From contig NC_049983.1 of assembly GCF_000003815.2 (NCBI RefSeq), forward strand, positions 4,813,817-4,877,816: DNA of 64,000 nt, written 5' to 3'. Numbering within the stretch: the first letter of the stretch is position 1; the number at the start of each line of letters is the position of its first letter. Of this stretch, positions 1 to 11,009 are shown in pieces. The notes under the pieces were generated by a model. That model searched no databases. It was not told the origin of the DNA and saw nothing but the letters and a program-made list of their open reading frames with translations. This DNA comes from Branchiostoma floridae. Taxonomy: Eukaryota; Chordata; Leptocardii; Amphioxiformes; Branchiostomatidae. The position numbers and the translations under genes are program-made.

Positions 1-424
1 ACACCGGTACAGAAAATTCAGGTCCAGGTCCGGTTCAGGTCCAGAGGATCAGGTCCAGGTCCGGACCTGAACCTGGACCTGATTCAGTATGACTCATACT
101 AATGGTCCATTTCACTACAAAGAAATCTGTTTGGTGGAGTATTAGACTTACACTGGCTTTTTAAAATCCTACAACGCTAACTGCACCTGTACGATTGGCT
201 GTAAAACTTGGTAAAAATTACTATAAACTCTACTGTACTTCACTCTTGTTATCCTCTTCCACCTGCAAGCGCCAAAACGTGTGAATGCCTGATGAAATAA
301 TCTGTTGATTTTCTAATAGGTCCAACATCCGGTCCACCTAATTTTTTCAGGTCCGGTTTTTCTGGACCGGTCCAATAAGAAAAACCGGTTTTGTACCGGT
401 ACGCTGTACCGATACCCAGCTCTA
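1..424 (+). mobile_element. Non-autonomous hAT-like MITE, copy A (left end cut by window)
   Basis: Almost identical to the complete copy at 51839-52269, including the internal hexamer-like GGTCCAGGTCCGG blocks near the left end and the right end reading GTACCGATACCCAGCTCTA. The window starts about ten bases inside the element. It has no coding potential; its superfamily is inferred from the 8-bp target duplications around the other copies. Confidence 0.75.
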
Positions 425-654
425 GTTGCGCACATACTGTTACTCTAGCGGTTGAGAACTCCAATCCGTATCGTTCTTTGAGCCTGAAAAAAACACCAGT
501 TCCTTGTTAACATTTATGAATAAAGTTAACAACTATGTGTACATTATGTGTGGCTGCTTTCTTTTTGCCAATGAATGTCAAATTTGTATTATACTACCTC
601 CCACACCACCTCTCGGCCCCTCCTCCCGTGGTGGTGCGGTCCAAATGACCAACT

Positions 655-730
655 CCGAATTATCGCACACGCCGGATAATTGCACGAAATTCGCTGGCAA
701 ATCAGGTGTGCAATTAAGCGGCTTACACTG
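655..730 (+). mobile_element. Fragment of pogo/Tigger-like MITE
   Basis: About 75 bp ending GCGGCTTACACTG followed by TA. It resembles the right end of the copy at 54265-54722, sharing AATTGCACGAAAT and GGTGTGCAAT. Truncated and old. Confidence 0.5.
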
Positions 731-1154
731 TACATACAGAACAGCTTTACGTTTGAACAAGGTTGTCTGGCACATCTCTTTATGACATGAGTTCAGACAT
801 GGACGCATACTGGTATAACAGCAGCTTTTTCCAAGATGAGCCAAGAAAATGCCATTTGTATCAAATACAGGTTAATTTCTTAATGGAATGAACTTGTTAA
901 AAGTTGTTACAAAGGTAATTATAAAGGATCTTCCTGTGACTTAAACATCTTGAAGTTGAAGTTCTTGAACATCTTTCTGCCTGTGGTTTGAGCACTTGTC
1001 ATACAAAGAGCTGATCTTTTGCCTACCGTGGGTATGAGTCCTCCAGAAACAGGAGTAACGTTAGTGTGTTAACTTTGATTTATGTGACTTTGCATAGATG
1101 ACTTGAAATTTAGGATTCATAAATGGCAGTCCAACATGAACATATTCCTGACTA

Positions 1155-1497
1155 GTCTGTGTAACACAAACTCTGCTGTCAAAGGCTGTAACTGAACCCA
1201 CCCTGCAAAGGAGGCCAACCAGATGTTGATGGGCTGTTATAAGTGAGATTTAATCAGGCTAATTCCTGACAAAATAATTTAGATTTGTGTATCACAGACT
1301 CGTCCAGAGTGAGCTGTAATTACTCTGCATACTGCCGATGACATGCTGATGAATATTGTTCCTTGACCGTTATGAACATGTTTGACTGTATTTTAGCCTG
1401 ATTTAATCTCGCTTATAGCAGCCTGCCCAACATCCGCCGGCCCCCGCGGGGAGGGGCCAGTTACAGCCCTGGACAGCAGAGTTTGTGTTACACAGAC
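1155..1497. mobile_element. 343-bp MITE with ~110-bp terminal inverted repeats and TA target duplication
   Basis: The left arm starts GTCTGTGTAACACAAACTC and the right arm is its reverse complement (...GTTTGTGTTACACAGAC). The inverted similarity continues for roughly 110 bp on each side (CTGCTGTC, GGCTGTAACTG, GATGTTG, AGATT-AATCAGGCT). TA sits on both sides (1153-1154 and 1498-1499), as expected for a Tc1/mariner-type target. No ORF is visible. It lies upstream of the first HAUS7 exon seen here, probably in an intron of that gene. Confidence 0.75.
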
Positions 1498-2194
1498 TAA
1501 CTGTATTTCTTCTCAATTGAAACCACTTATAACTAGTACATGTATACCCGCTACCTCCAGTGGCTATTTCTCTGGTCTGCTCCTGTTCCTCAATCCTGAC
1601 ATGTGCTGGCCATGAATGCTGAGTTCAATATTAGATATTGACTCTGTACTAGTAAATGGCTCTCAATCTCCTTCTTAATATCAAGCACAGGTTTAGTAAT
1701 GTCATCAGTAACACAATGCTTGTTGCAAATAGAAAAAATGTAAACTGCAGGACAACGAAAGAAGTCAGGTTCTCCCTCCATTTTAAATTGGCTCACAAGA
1801 GGTCACCATGCCGGTGTGTCTGTAATACAATCCTGCACTGAAGGTGTATCTAGACATAACCATCTCTCACAACAATAATCACAGCACTCTCACAATAGTC
1901 ACAATAGTCACAGGACTATGAGTATACTGTTGTCAGATGAAAGTGGTTCTCACAGTCAGTCACTCTTACAACTTAGAACAATTAGATATTCAGTCTCGAA
2001 AAGAAATTTTGCCTTTGCCTTTGTGCTATCTCATTCCATAGGAAAATGAACCTGCTGTGATGAAAATTGCATGTCTTGACTCACCCTCATACATGTTATT
2101 TTTGTGGTCCAGCATATCTGCATTTTAGAATGTTAAATGAATCTTATCTTGCTAATGATGGTAATGATGTTCAGATAATAATTTTTTTCTGTAG

Positions 2195-5100
2195 GGCACT
2201 TGCTCTTTTCCGGGACAAGCATCGTTCATGGACCAGTTGATAGACATGGTGTGTATCATCAACAGTTCTCAGGATGCCACCCAGAGAGCCATGTCCAGCC
2301 CTGGGCACATCAGGTCAGTCGCATCAAGTAGACAGATTACCTGTTCAGCCACATCAGGTCAGTTGCTTCAAGTAGACAGATTATCTGTCAAGCCACATCA
2401 GGTCAGTTGCATCAGGTAGACAGATTACCTGTTCAGCCACGTCAGGTCAGTCACATCAAATAGACAGATAACCTGTCCAGCCACATCAGGTCAGTCACAT
2501 CAAGTAGACAGATAACCTGTCCAGCCACATCAGGTCAGTCACATCAAATAGACAGATAACCTGTCCAGCCACATCAGGTCAGTCACATTAAGTAGACAGA
2601 TTACTGTACAGTACCTGTCCAGCCACATCAAGTCAGTCACATCAGCATCAGTTCTATAGCTTCTTTTTTTATTAATCAGCCATAGGGGCGGCAATTTTTT
2701 ACTCAACAGGTACTAGTAGTTATTCCCTGGCGGCGCCTATCTCCTCTCCAGGCCATGGTGAGTGATTGATGTAGATGTAAGTCACCCGTATGGCTGATAC
2801 GAGACAGAGGTTTGCCAGGCCTCCATCCAGGTGATTTGTACAAAATGTAGTGAATCACCAACTTCAGACAGAGTAGTTTGCACCATCCCACACCAGGGTA
2901 TCCCTACCCTAAGATATACATGCAAAATTATGTACAGTCAGTACTGTAGTAAACACAAATGCTTGGTAATCGAATCATGAACACTCAGTGTCTGCGACCA
3001 GGATGGTACATTTCTTGTTAGTATGGCTGTTTTTATTTATTTATTGATCTTCAGACAGGTGGGTAGCCCCTTCAACTTGCTGGAAGTTTTGGTCTAAAAT
3101 TACAATATTGAAGATACTGAACAGTTATATTAATTAACATTTATTTATCAGGGTTCACGACATGCTCTTAATGGAGGATTCTGATCCTGTTTTATCCTGT
3201 TTCTTTAGACCTGTACAACATGTGACAGCTCTGGTTGGAAACCGGGTCAGGAATGACCGCTCGCTAGCCGGCCTCCAGCCGGTCTGTTATCAATTAGTAC
3301 TGCCCGTCCCTCTGCATCTGAGGGACCATTCGCTAAGACTACTGCTAGGACTAAAAGACAAATAAACCTCTTTATTTACGTCAAATACTTTTTCTACAAG
3401 CAATCATAAAGCTCAGCAAAATTCTTTAAATATATCCTGTAGTGAGTCCAGACCCTTGGTGGAGCAGGCAGAGGCTGACTCCCACCTAATGGACAGATTG
3501 AGCAGACAGTACACCTTCCAGTCCATGTTCTCTCACAAACTGGCCCTCCTGCCACCAGACATCAAACATAGTGTGGAGAAAGGATGGATGGATGCTGGCA
3601 ACCAGAAGGGATCAGGGTGAGTTAGATAGTGGAAACAAATGAATGAAATGAATGGTTCTTAATACATGTAGTACATTGTTCAGACACAACATGCAATAGC
3701 AGTTGTCATTGGCGTAAATGGATGTTTTACAGTTGAAAATAATCGAAAAGCAATAAATATATATAAATTTATTCATACATTTAACATTACAACTTAAAGG
3801 CCAAACAAAGCACATTTTTTACATGACTGTATATGCAAGTTATAAGTCAGGCACTTAGAGTCTAGGTCGACCAGGTAAGGCAGTGTACCCGATATCTAGC
3901 AGTTCTACGTTTGAATTGCATTATTTACATAGTATTTAGACATAAGAGTTTTGCCATGGAGACTCACAGGGTTTGGCAGTAGCCATTTCGAGAAAGTCGT
4001 GGAGATCAATAAGGTCAGGTAGCAAACTTAGCACATAGTTCACATTGCTTTTAAAAGCTGTCCATGCAACCATTGGTGGGAATGAAATATTATGGTGGAA
4101 GTATGAAGTATAGTTTGTCAAATGAGTGCAAGTGCAGTAAGTCTGCACCGGAACAGTTACACTACAGGGCACTACGGGGACACCACACTACAGGGACACT
4201 ACACTACAGGGACACTACACTACAGGGACAGTATACACTACAGGGACATTACACTACAGTGCACTAGGGGGACACTACACTACAGTGACATTACACTACA
4301 GGGCACTTCGGGGACACTACACTACGGGGACACTACACTACAGGGACACTACACTACAGGGACACTACACTACAGGGACATTACACTACAGGGCACTAGG
4401 GAGACACTACACTACGGGGACACTACACTACAGTGACATTACACTACAGGGACATTGCACTACGGGGACACTACACTACAGTGTCATTACACTACAGGGA
4501 CATTACACTACAGGGCACTACGGGGACACTACACTACGGGGACACTACACTACAGGGACACTACACTACAGGGACATTTCACTACAGGGACATTACACTA
4601 CAGGGCACTAGGGGGACACTACACTACGGGGACACTACACTACAGTGACATTACACTACAGGGCACTACGGGGACACTACACTACAGGGACATTACACTA
4701 CAGGGACATTACACTACAGGGACATTACACTACAGGGGGTACAGACACTGTAGTGCATATGTGTCACGGTGGCATGGTAGTGAGTCAAGTAGAATCAGGA
4801 CAGAGGCATAATGTTGCGGAGATGATAACTTTATTCAGAGATCAAGTGGACACGTCCTTTCCCTGCCACGTCTCTCCGTGGAATCCCCTACCCTCATACG
4901 TGTCCCTTCTCAAACCCCTGTACATCTGCTCCCAATTACTCGGGTGACATTCCCCACACCAGGGGTGATCACAGAGTGATCACGATATCACCTCGTGACA
5001 TATGGACACTACATGGGGTACAGACACTACAGAGGGTATGGAGACTGCAGGGAGTACAGACACTACACACTGTGGGTACAGCCACTACAGTGGGTACAGA

Positions 5101-8075
5101 CACTATAGACACAACAGTGGATACAGCCGCTATAGAAGGTATAGACAGATTACAATAATAGGAATAATTCTCTATATACATGTCTTGATTCTCAGTTTTA
5201 TTGTGTTAAAACTGTATAATTCTGCTGCTGCAAAAATTTGGTAAAAACTGATTGTCCTATCTGGTAATGAGTCTACAGTTTGATCATTTAACCAGGGAGC
5301 TGGAATGGCACTGGTTTAAAGTAGCGATTAGTCCCAGTATAATGTTAGAAGTGCAAAGAGTTGCCTGTCATGTTGTTTCCATGGTTACCATGTATGATTT
5401 ATCCTGCCCTTCCTCCAGCCCTGACCCCCCTGATGTTGGTACCTTACTGGAAGCAGCAGCAGGGTTGAGCCGACAGCTGGAGATCAGCACAGCTCAGCTG
5501 CACCACCTACAGGTGAAGGTGAGTCATGGTCTAAATCCATTTAACTTAAGTCTTCCAACTAGGAGTGGGCAATGTTACCGATACAAAACATTAAGGGACT
5601 GTGAAAACTAATTGAATACCTGATACTCAAGGCAATGGTTCTTTTCACAACAAATTAAAGGAATCTGTTAGGTGGGGTATCTGACTCCCACTAGTGTTTT
5701 AAAAATCCTATCTTCATGTAATATTACGTTATGCTATTTTTTCTGTGTTCTATGCAACAAATCAGAGCAAAAGTGACATGATTCCTTAAAAACTATATTA
5801 CGCTAGTACCATTCAAAAACTATGATATCATGTCTCAAAGTTAATCTTTTGTTGTTGCAGCATACGTATGGAGAGCCCGACCATTTGTCTGTCAGTAGAG
5901 TGAGTCAGACACTTGGGTTGGTTTTGTCGGAGTTGGAACAGCTACTTACTGGATTCTCCTACTGCTACGAGCAGGAACTGCGCTCATGGTGTAACCGCAC
6001 CCCTCCAACTCTAAGTGAGCTGGGCCCTGCCTTCAAGAGAGTCCACAGTCTCCTCACTAACTTCACCCAGGTAGGGCAGACTTGAGTGTTTGCATCACAG
6101 AGAGTCCACAGTCTCCTCACAAACTTCACCCAGGTAGGGCAGACTTGAGTGTTTGCATCACAGAGAGTCCACAGTCTCCTCACTAACTTCACCCAGGTAG
6201 GGCAGACTTGAGTGTTTGCATCACAGAGAGTCCACAGTCTCCTCACTAACTTCACCCAGGTAGGGCAGACTTGAGTGTTTGCATCACATAACTGGAAAGT
6301 GTCCTCGAGCTGTGGTTCTCCTAAAACAGCAGTTTTACATCCTATCTAAGAGGATGATGTTCCTCTTCCTCTTCCGGTTGAACCCAGACTGGAACCCAGA
6401 ACATCTTTATTCCTCCCTATGGCCTAGGTGTTTCTGTTTGCCTGACTCACCCTTGCCAAAACCTGCTGACCCTAGTTTTCCAACATGTTCTCCTCATTTC
6501 TGTTTAATAGAAAGGGGATATAAACAGACCCACTGAATACAAGTCCCCAATATGTTGACATCATATGTATACATGAATTTTTTTTAATCCAGTGCTGAGA
6601 GGGTTAAATGCATTTACAGTATCTTTACTGTTTCTGTAGAGATTGTGAACAAAATCTACCCTTTATTGCTTTTTATGACCTAATGATCAATAGAATAGGT
6701 TATAACAACTTAATAGTACAAGAATGGTGATTATACTCCATTCAGCTCCGAGGAAATGTCCAATCATTAACTCACCTGTAGCAATACCTGTTTCCTCAGG
6801 AACTTTGTACAGATGTCAAAAGTTTTTTTTACTGGTGCTGTAGAGATAATTGTGAAAGATTGTGGACTAATCTACTTTTTATTGGTTTTTATGATTTTAG
6901 AATCAATAGAATAGGTGCAGATAACTAGACTCTGAAGCAAAGTAGAGACTGTAAGCTTTGATTGATGATACAGAATGCTTTATCATAAATGTATTCCCTT
7001 TGCCAGACACTGTCAGAATAAGGTTTATTCAACACTAAAGGAATAGTGAAACCAACAAAGATTTAGATTTGATATTGGAAGTAAAAGCTCTTACCAGTGT
7101 AGTGTCATAATGACCTGTTTCCTTCCCCCCAAGGAAGTGAAGTTGTTCTTGGTTTGTCTTTGTTTCCGCTGTTATCATTATACACAATACAGTGTGATAC
7201 TGTGAGGATATTTTAAGGGGTTTAAGTGTGTCATGTCTATATTTATGCTGCACTGTGCTCCTCCCAGCTCCTGACCAGTCTGGACACACTGAAGACCTCC
7301 TACAGCAGTATCTGCCAAGGGACTAACCCACAGCAAGACCAGGTGTCAGACAGACACAATGGCGTATTCAACAGTCTTGGTGAGTAAACCCGTCCTCTGT
7401 GACGGACAGCAGTCGATATGTAAAGATATAAAAAACTGTCTCCGTTTTGTAAGTCTTCACCAAAAGTGGCCGTTGAACAGCTTAGTCTACCAGCAAATTT
7501 ACAACTCAAAATGCTGGAAATAGTGTTTCAGTGGGTCTAGATTCAAAAATTTAGACCGGACCCCCATAGGAACGACTTCTGTGCTCGGTAGGATTCAAAA
7601 TGGAGGGGAGAGAAATGATTTCAGGCTGGCTACTAACCTGGTATATACTATGTACTATGTAGAAAAAAACAATCTGGAAAAGCAGAGTTTAGACCCATTG
7701 CTCCTCTCACACTACCACAAGCATGCATATTCTGAGCAATTAGGTCCTCAGCAAAGAAGAGTCCTTGAGACTTACTTTGGAAATGAATGACCACCAAAAA
7801 TACAATGGATTGGTGGAAAATTTGGTAGTTATTCTCTTCAACAAAGTTTAATCCTTCTCCTTAATGTTGAGTAACAACACACAACATTTCAAGCAGAAAA
7901 AAGACATCGCCATCATGGAAGACAACTTTGATCATCTCCATTTCTCTCCTCAGCATTATTAGGCCAGTCAGCAGCCTTGAAGATGCAGGACTGCATCAGT
8001 GTTCTGGACCAGTCTGTTCATCGCACCAGTGCACTCCAGGACTCCACTTTACTGGCCTCAACAGCCTTGTCATGA
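2195..8075 (+). CDS. HAUS7: HAUS augmin-like complex subunit 7, C-terminal exons (5' part outside window)
   Basis: Six coding exons joined by GT-AG introns: 2195-2313, 3443-3616, 5419-5518, 5861-6070, 7268-7379, 7954-8075 (TGA 8073-8075). They sum to 837 nt, 278 residues plus stop, and all phases agree. The product resembles the second half of vertebrate HAUS7 (~368 aa in human): FMDQLIDMV matches human FMDQLLDTI, then GLSRQLEISTAQLHHL, then SELEQLLTGFSYCYEQEL and the C-terminal LLTSLDTL region. HAUS7 is one of eight augmin subunits; augmin recruits gamma-tubulin to spindle microtubules so that new ones branch off. The end of exon 3 could also be 5512, since both donors are in frame. The N-terminal ~130 residues must lie left of the window. 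Exon calls and the family assignment come from my own reading and recall of the human protein, not a search. Confidence 0.85.
2308..2650 (+). repeat. 44-bp tandem array carrying repeated 5' splice sites
   Basis: Units start at 2308, 2352, 2396, 2440, 2484, 2528, 2572 and 2626. The spacing is exactly 44 bp except for the last full unit, which has a 10-bp insertion. Each begins CATCAGGTCAGT, which in the first unit is the HAUS7 exon end and donor (CATCAG|GTCAGT, donor at 2314). Near-identical donors recur at 2358, 2402, 2446, 2490, 2534 and 2578; the last unit has lost it (CATCAAGTCAG). Confidence 0.85.
4155..4740 (+). repeat. 16-bp minisatellite (ACACTACAGGGACATT type)
   Basis: About 585 bp of head-to-tail units of 16 bp (ACACTACAGGGACATT or ...GACACT), with shorter 12-bp variants (ACACTACAGGGC) and a C/T exchange in the G-run segment (CTACGGGG). 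It sits in a HAUS7 intron. The apparent ORFs of 60-118 codons across it arise only from the repeat. Confidence 0.85.
4762..5000 (-). mobile_element. Solo LTR, probably of a Ty3/Gypsy-type element, inserted in the minisatellite
   Basis: A 239-bp segment beginning TGTCACGG and ending CGTGACA (TG...CA ends), flanked by the 4-bp direct repeat TATG (4758-4761 and 5001-5004). Read on the minus strand it carries a polyadenylation signal, GAATAAAGTTATC, about 65 bp before its end, as in the R region of an LTR. The flanking sequence on both sides is of minisatellite type, so the insertion split the array. No internal region remains; recombination between two LTRs is the likely history. Confidence 0.65.
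5001..5155 (+). repeat. Degenerate 18-bp tandem array (GGGTACAGACACTACAG type)
   Basis: Repeated GGGTACAGACACTACAG, GGTATGGAGACTGCAG, GGGTACAGCCACTACAG and similar units continue on the far side of the solo LTR. They look like a derived form of the 16-bp array to the left. Confidence 0.65.
5560..5715 (+). mobile_element. Decayed copy of the hAT-like MITE family
   Basis: Starts TAGGAGTGGGCAATG and ACCGATACAAAAC, then CAATGG-TC-TTTCAC, AATCTGTTAGGTGGGGTA and TTTTAAAAATCCTA, all colinear with copies A and B but diverged and with the middle deleted. It is in the HAUS7 intron after 5518. Confidence 0.55.
5861..6070 (+). CDS. HAUS7: HAUS7 exon whose 3' end and donor site are tandemly repeated
   Basis: A 70-codon exon in phase 0 at both ends, with acceptor TTGTTGTTGCAG before 5861 and donor CAG|GTAGGG at 6071. 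It encodes the segment corresponding to human HAUS7 residues around the DFHQLILAFLQVYDDEL helix. Its last 33 nt (11 codons, RVHSLLTNFTQ) plus 30 nt of intron form a 63-bp unit that occurs four times in a row. The next real exon (7268) starts in phase 0, so splicing from the first copy gives a continuous protein. Confidence 0.8.
6038..6289 (+). repeat. Four 63-bp tandem units spanning an exon end, donor and acceptor-like AG
   Basis: Units start at 6038, 6101, 6164 and 6227 and are nearly identical. Each holds 33 nt of exon-type sequence ending ACCCAG, a donor (GTAGGG at 6071, 6134, 6197, 6260) and a short tail, GTTTGCATCACAG. That tail places an AG directly before the exon-type sequence of the next unit. 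Confidence 0.9.
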
Positions 8076-8512
8076 TGCAAATCATGAAATCATCTTAACT
8101 TGCATTCAACAAATTCTTCAGTTGACTGAAGGTTTCACCTGGGGTTTAGATTTTGTCCAAATGGTGGCAGAAAAAGTTGTGTAGAAAATGTGAAGAATGT
8201 TTCCTTTGAAGTTTGATACAGCAATTCATTGAGTTTTGTGTATTAACTAAGCAAAATTTGAATCCACCCTGACCAGCAAGGAAAAGGGGCGGACAAACAA
8301 AAACTGGATCTTGTCTATGGGCTAATGTTACAATGCAGGCTCAAAATACATTTTTGGTTGAACTTGTAATGGTGCATTTTGCATATTGTAAACCTGGATG
8401 TCTAACTTGCATAAACAAATTTAAGCTTATTGTTCTTTGATTCGGGTTATTTCCTTCTACCTTTCATTGCAAGATAACTTTCGATGATGATGACTGGTTT
8501 ATTTATTCAAAC

Positions 8513-8962
8513 AATTAAAAAGTACACATGCCCCTGATGGCATACTACTTACAAATGTACTAGATGTGGTTCTGTTGAACAAGAACTTGTAATTTGTATA
8601 AGACTTGCTCATAGCTTGTGCAGAAAACTTTTGTTCTTCCAGTCCATTGCTATGCTGTGAGTACCTTCCTGAATACTGTTATATTAATGAGGTCAGTTTT
8701 TGCCCGTCTTCGGTTTTTGTGCAAGCTAGTTATGTACATTACTGGATGATATGAGATGATGTTGAAAAGTCTTGACATTTACATGATAATGATACCCCGC
8801 TCCTCTTCAATGAAAGCTGTGCATCACTTTATCCATCCAGACATCCTTTAATGACGTTTCGTTCAGTAATTAAAATAGGCAATAATGAACGAATCATATC
8901 ACATCTGCTACATCTATCATTTCATCATATTTTACTCTCATGGGCTGCCAGCCACAAATAAA
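8513..8962 (+). terminator. Candidate polyadenylation signals of HAUS7
   Basis: ATTAAA near 8513 and AATAAA at 8957-8962 follow the HAUS7 stop. The second is followed within 30 bases by T/G-rich sequence (TTTGTCATGTTTGTTGTT), as expected of a cleavage region. The choice between them is a guess. Confidence 0.35.
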
Positions 8963-10464
8963 CTCACCACTCAGCTCTGTTTGTCATGTTTGTTGTTATT
9001 GGTAGTAAAGGAAAGGAGGGGTCAGACATTCACCATATCTGGTACATCCTTAGACTCCGTTGCAGTCTTCGAACGGGGCTGGTTTTTATTGGGGGGGGGG
9101 GGTCGCAATTTTCAGTGTTGGCTGGGTTCTCTTGTGCCGGGAAAGGGAGTTTGCCGAGGAAGGGAGTATGCTGTGATAGCAACTTTGCCCTGTCCTGTCA
9201 AACTTGAATGTCGTGCATAAGTTATATTTATTTCTCATTAGATAGGAATAGGACAAGCAGTGTTTTTACTTCAATAGGAAGCAAGATAAATACAAATTAA
9301 CCGGGAGCTATGTGACTTCACTGCCCACCCCCAAAAAAAGTTTAGGGTCCGCAGGTTTTTCTAGGGTAGGTAGGGAAACAGGAAACAACAAAACCTTAGG
9401 CCTTACTACATTTTTACTTTGCTCTGCATATGAGCTTTTACATAATTTGTAAGCTTGACTTGATAACTCCATTCTGTAAATTGATCCAATATCCTCTACA
9501 TAAAATTATTCCTTTTTTATCCCACGACAGTAGAACAATGAAAGCATAGCCTGGGACAAATGAAGTATACAGAAGAGTCGTTTTATTTATGTAGTCCTTC
9601 ATGTCACCACTTGATACAGTAATCAATTAAATACAGTAACAATTCAGTTTTAGACTACAGTATTTTAGCTACTGGTTGTCAGATATAAAATACCCTTTAG
9701 TATTAACACAGACATTACATAGTATCAACATGAAGTTTGTAGCTTTAGTACACAGTTTCAGGGAGTGCATACAGTCAGATTCTAGCTTCTCCTAGCCCTA
9801 TTTTACTCTTGTGGAATTTTCAAAACAAACTGTTGGCGATCAAATTCATGAAAATAAGTAACAGTGACAAGGAATTCTGTTGAACAGATACCAGTGTGAT
9901 CAGCATACTTACTGCCTCCATAAGCCCCTTAAAAAAGAAGAAAACGTGTGCTTCTAAGTCAGCGAGGCAAGCTCATGTCTTCCAGAACATACTGATACAG
10001 TATCTATACAACAGACAAGTCTATATTTTGCCACAACACATGTGTTATGTGTAATATCTTTCAGACAAATGCTTACATGAGATTAAAATGTTTTGATAAG
10101 TTGAACATGATGCCAGTATAGCACATACAAATGAACCTTTAACTTAAGTTCACTACAAAAACATGCTGTTATTTAAAAATGTCCTTGGTTTTCATGACAA
10201 GAATCAGAATGTGTAATGTCGATAGACTGGTAGGAGTGGTACATGTACCTGTCAGTCAGCCAATTGTGAAGTCCCATTGTCTGAAAGGGGAGTAAGAACT
10301 ACACAATTAGCATAATAGAGAGCACAGGTAAATGGCAAGATGTCATATTATGTAGTGTGGCTTTTATATTCAAATCCTTACAAAAGGCAGCATACCAATA
10401 GTCAACTTTGCATACATATACATGAAATTTCCAACCAGACCACCAGTTACTGTCTGATATTTAC

Positions 10465-10558
10465 CTGAGACTAGCCTAGGTGGGGTTGGATGGGCAAACC
10501 AGGGCATGATCTGGTCACCATGGCAACCATGTCTGTCCCAGTGCTGGCCTCAGAGTAC
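10465..10558 (-). other. Possible noncoding or 3' exon of the minus-strand transcript
   Basis: Read on the minus strand it is bounded by a good acceptor (TTGTCTTCCTACAG) and donor (CTCAG|GTAAAT). A further segment, 10249-10280, has acceptor TTACTCCCCTTTCAG and donor ACAG|GTACAT. All frames of the first segment hit stops, so they would be 3' UTR exons of the HEXIM-like gene or exons of a noncoding RNA. Confidence 0.25.
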
Positions 10559-10699
10559 CTGTAGGAAGACAAAACAGACCCGAGAGTGAGAGCAAGGGTA
10601 TGTACTAGATAGATCTGAGAAAAACAACAGGACTCGCACACTCGTCACATCTAGCTACATGTCACATTTATGTCTCTCCTCCCAAAAATGGTGTGACTG

Positions 10700-10898
10700 T
10701 AATCTCCAAGCAGATCCTACGGTGCCATAAGGTAGTATCAAAGCTGGCCAAGTAGTATAGCCAGCAAATGGAGTAAAACGGACCTCCGGCTTCACTTCTC
10801 TGCCAACTTTTGATACCATACACACTGTTAGGCCGGCTTCACTCCTCTGCCAACTTTTGATACTATCTTATGCTACCGTTGGATCTGCTTGGAGATTA
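10700..10898. mobile_element. 199-bp foldback MITE
   Basis: Ends TAATCTCCAAGCAGATCC and, in inverse, GGATCTGCTTGGAGATTA. The inverted match runs about 45 bp, through GGTAGTATCAAAG / CTTTTGATACTATC. Inside, GGCTTCACT(T/C)CTCTGCCAAC is present twice as a direct repeat. Confidence 0.7.
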
Positions 10899-11009
10899 GT
10901 GTGGCCGGTGGTTCGCCTTTGCATTTTCCAGCATGTCTCTAAGCCTGCTCCAAACTGCGGGATTTCATCATCAAATTTCCCTCAACGTGGCTGATCAGGA
11001 GAAAACTTT

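Larger units (their letters stand above)
8076..11009. other. Interval between HAUS7 stop and the HEXIM-like ORF
   Basis: Holds the HAUS7 3' untranslated region up to about 8990, a G13 homopolymer near 9090, AT-rich sequence to 10200, possible minus-strand exons at 10249-10280 and 10465-10558, and a foldback element at 10700-10898. I see no protein-coding exon that I recognise. Confidence 0.6.

Noticed and set aside
4064-4947. Overlapping plus-strand ORFs of 67-118 codons with repeated HYRD/GHYTTGT words
   Set aside because: They are translations of the 16-bp minisatellite in several frames; any uninterrupted unit of this kind gives open frames.
5965-6255. Minus-strand ORF of 96 codons with a repeated WVKLVRRLWTLCDANTQVCPT
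   Set aside because: Antisense reading of the 63-bp repeat that spans the HAUS7 exon end; the plus strand is explained by HAUS7.
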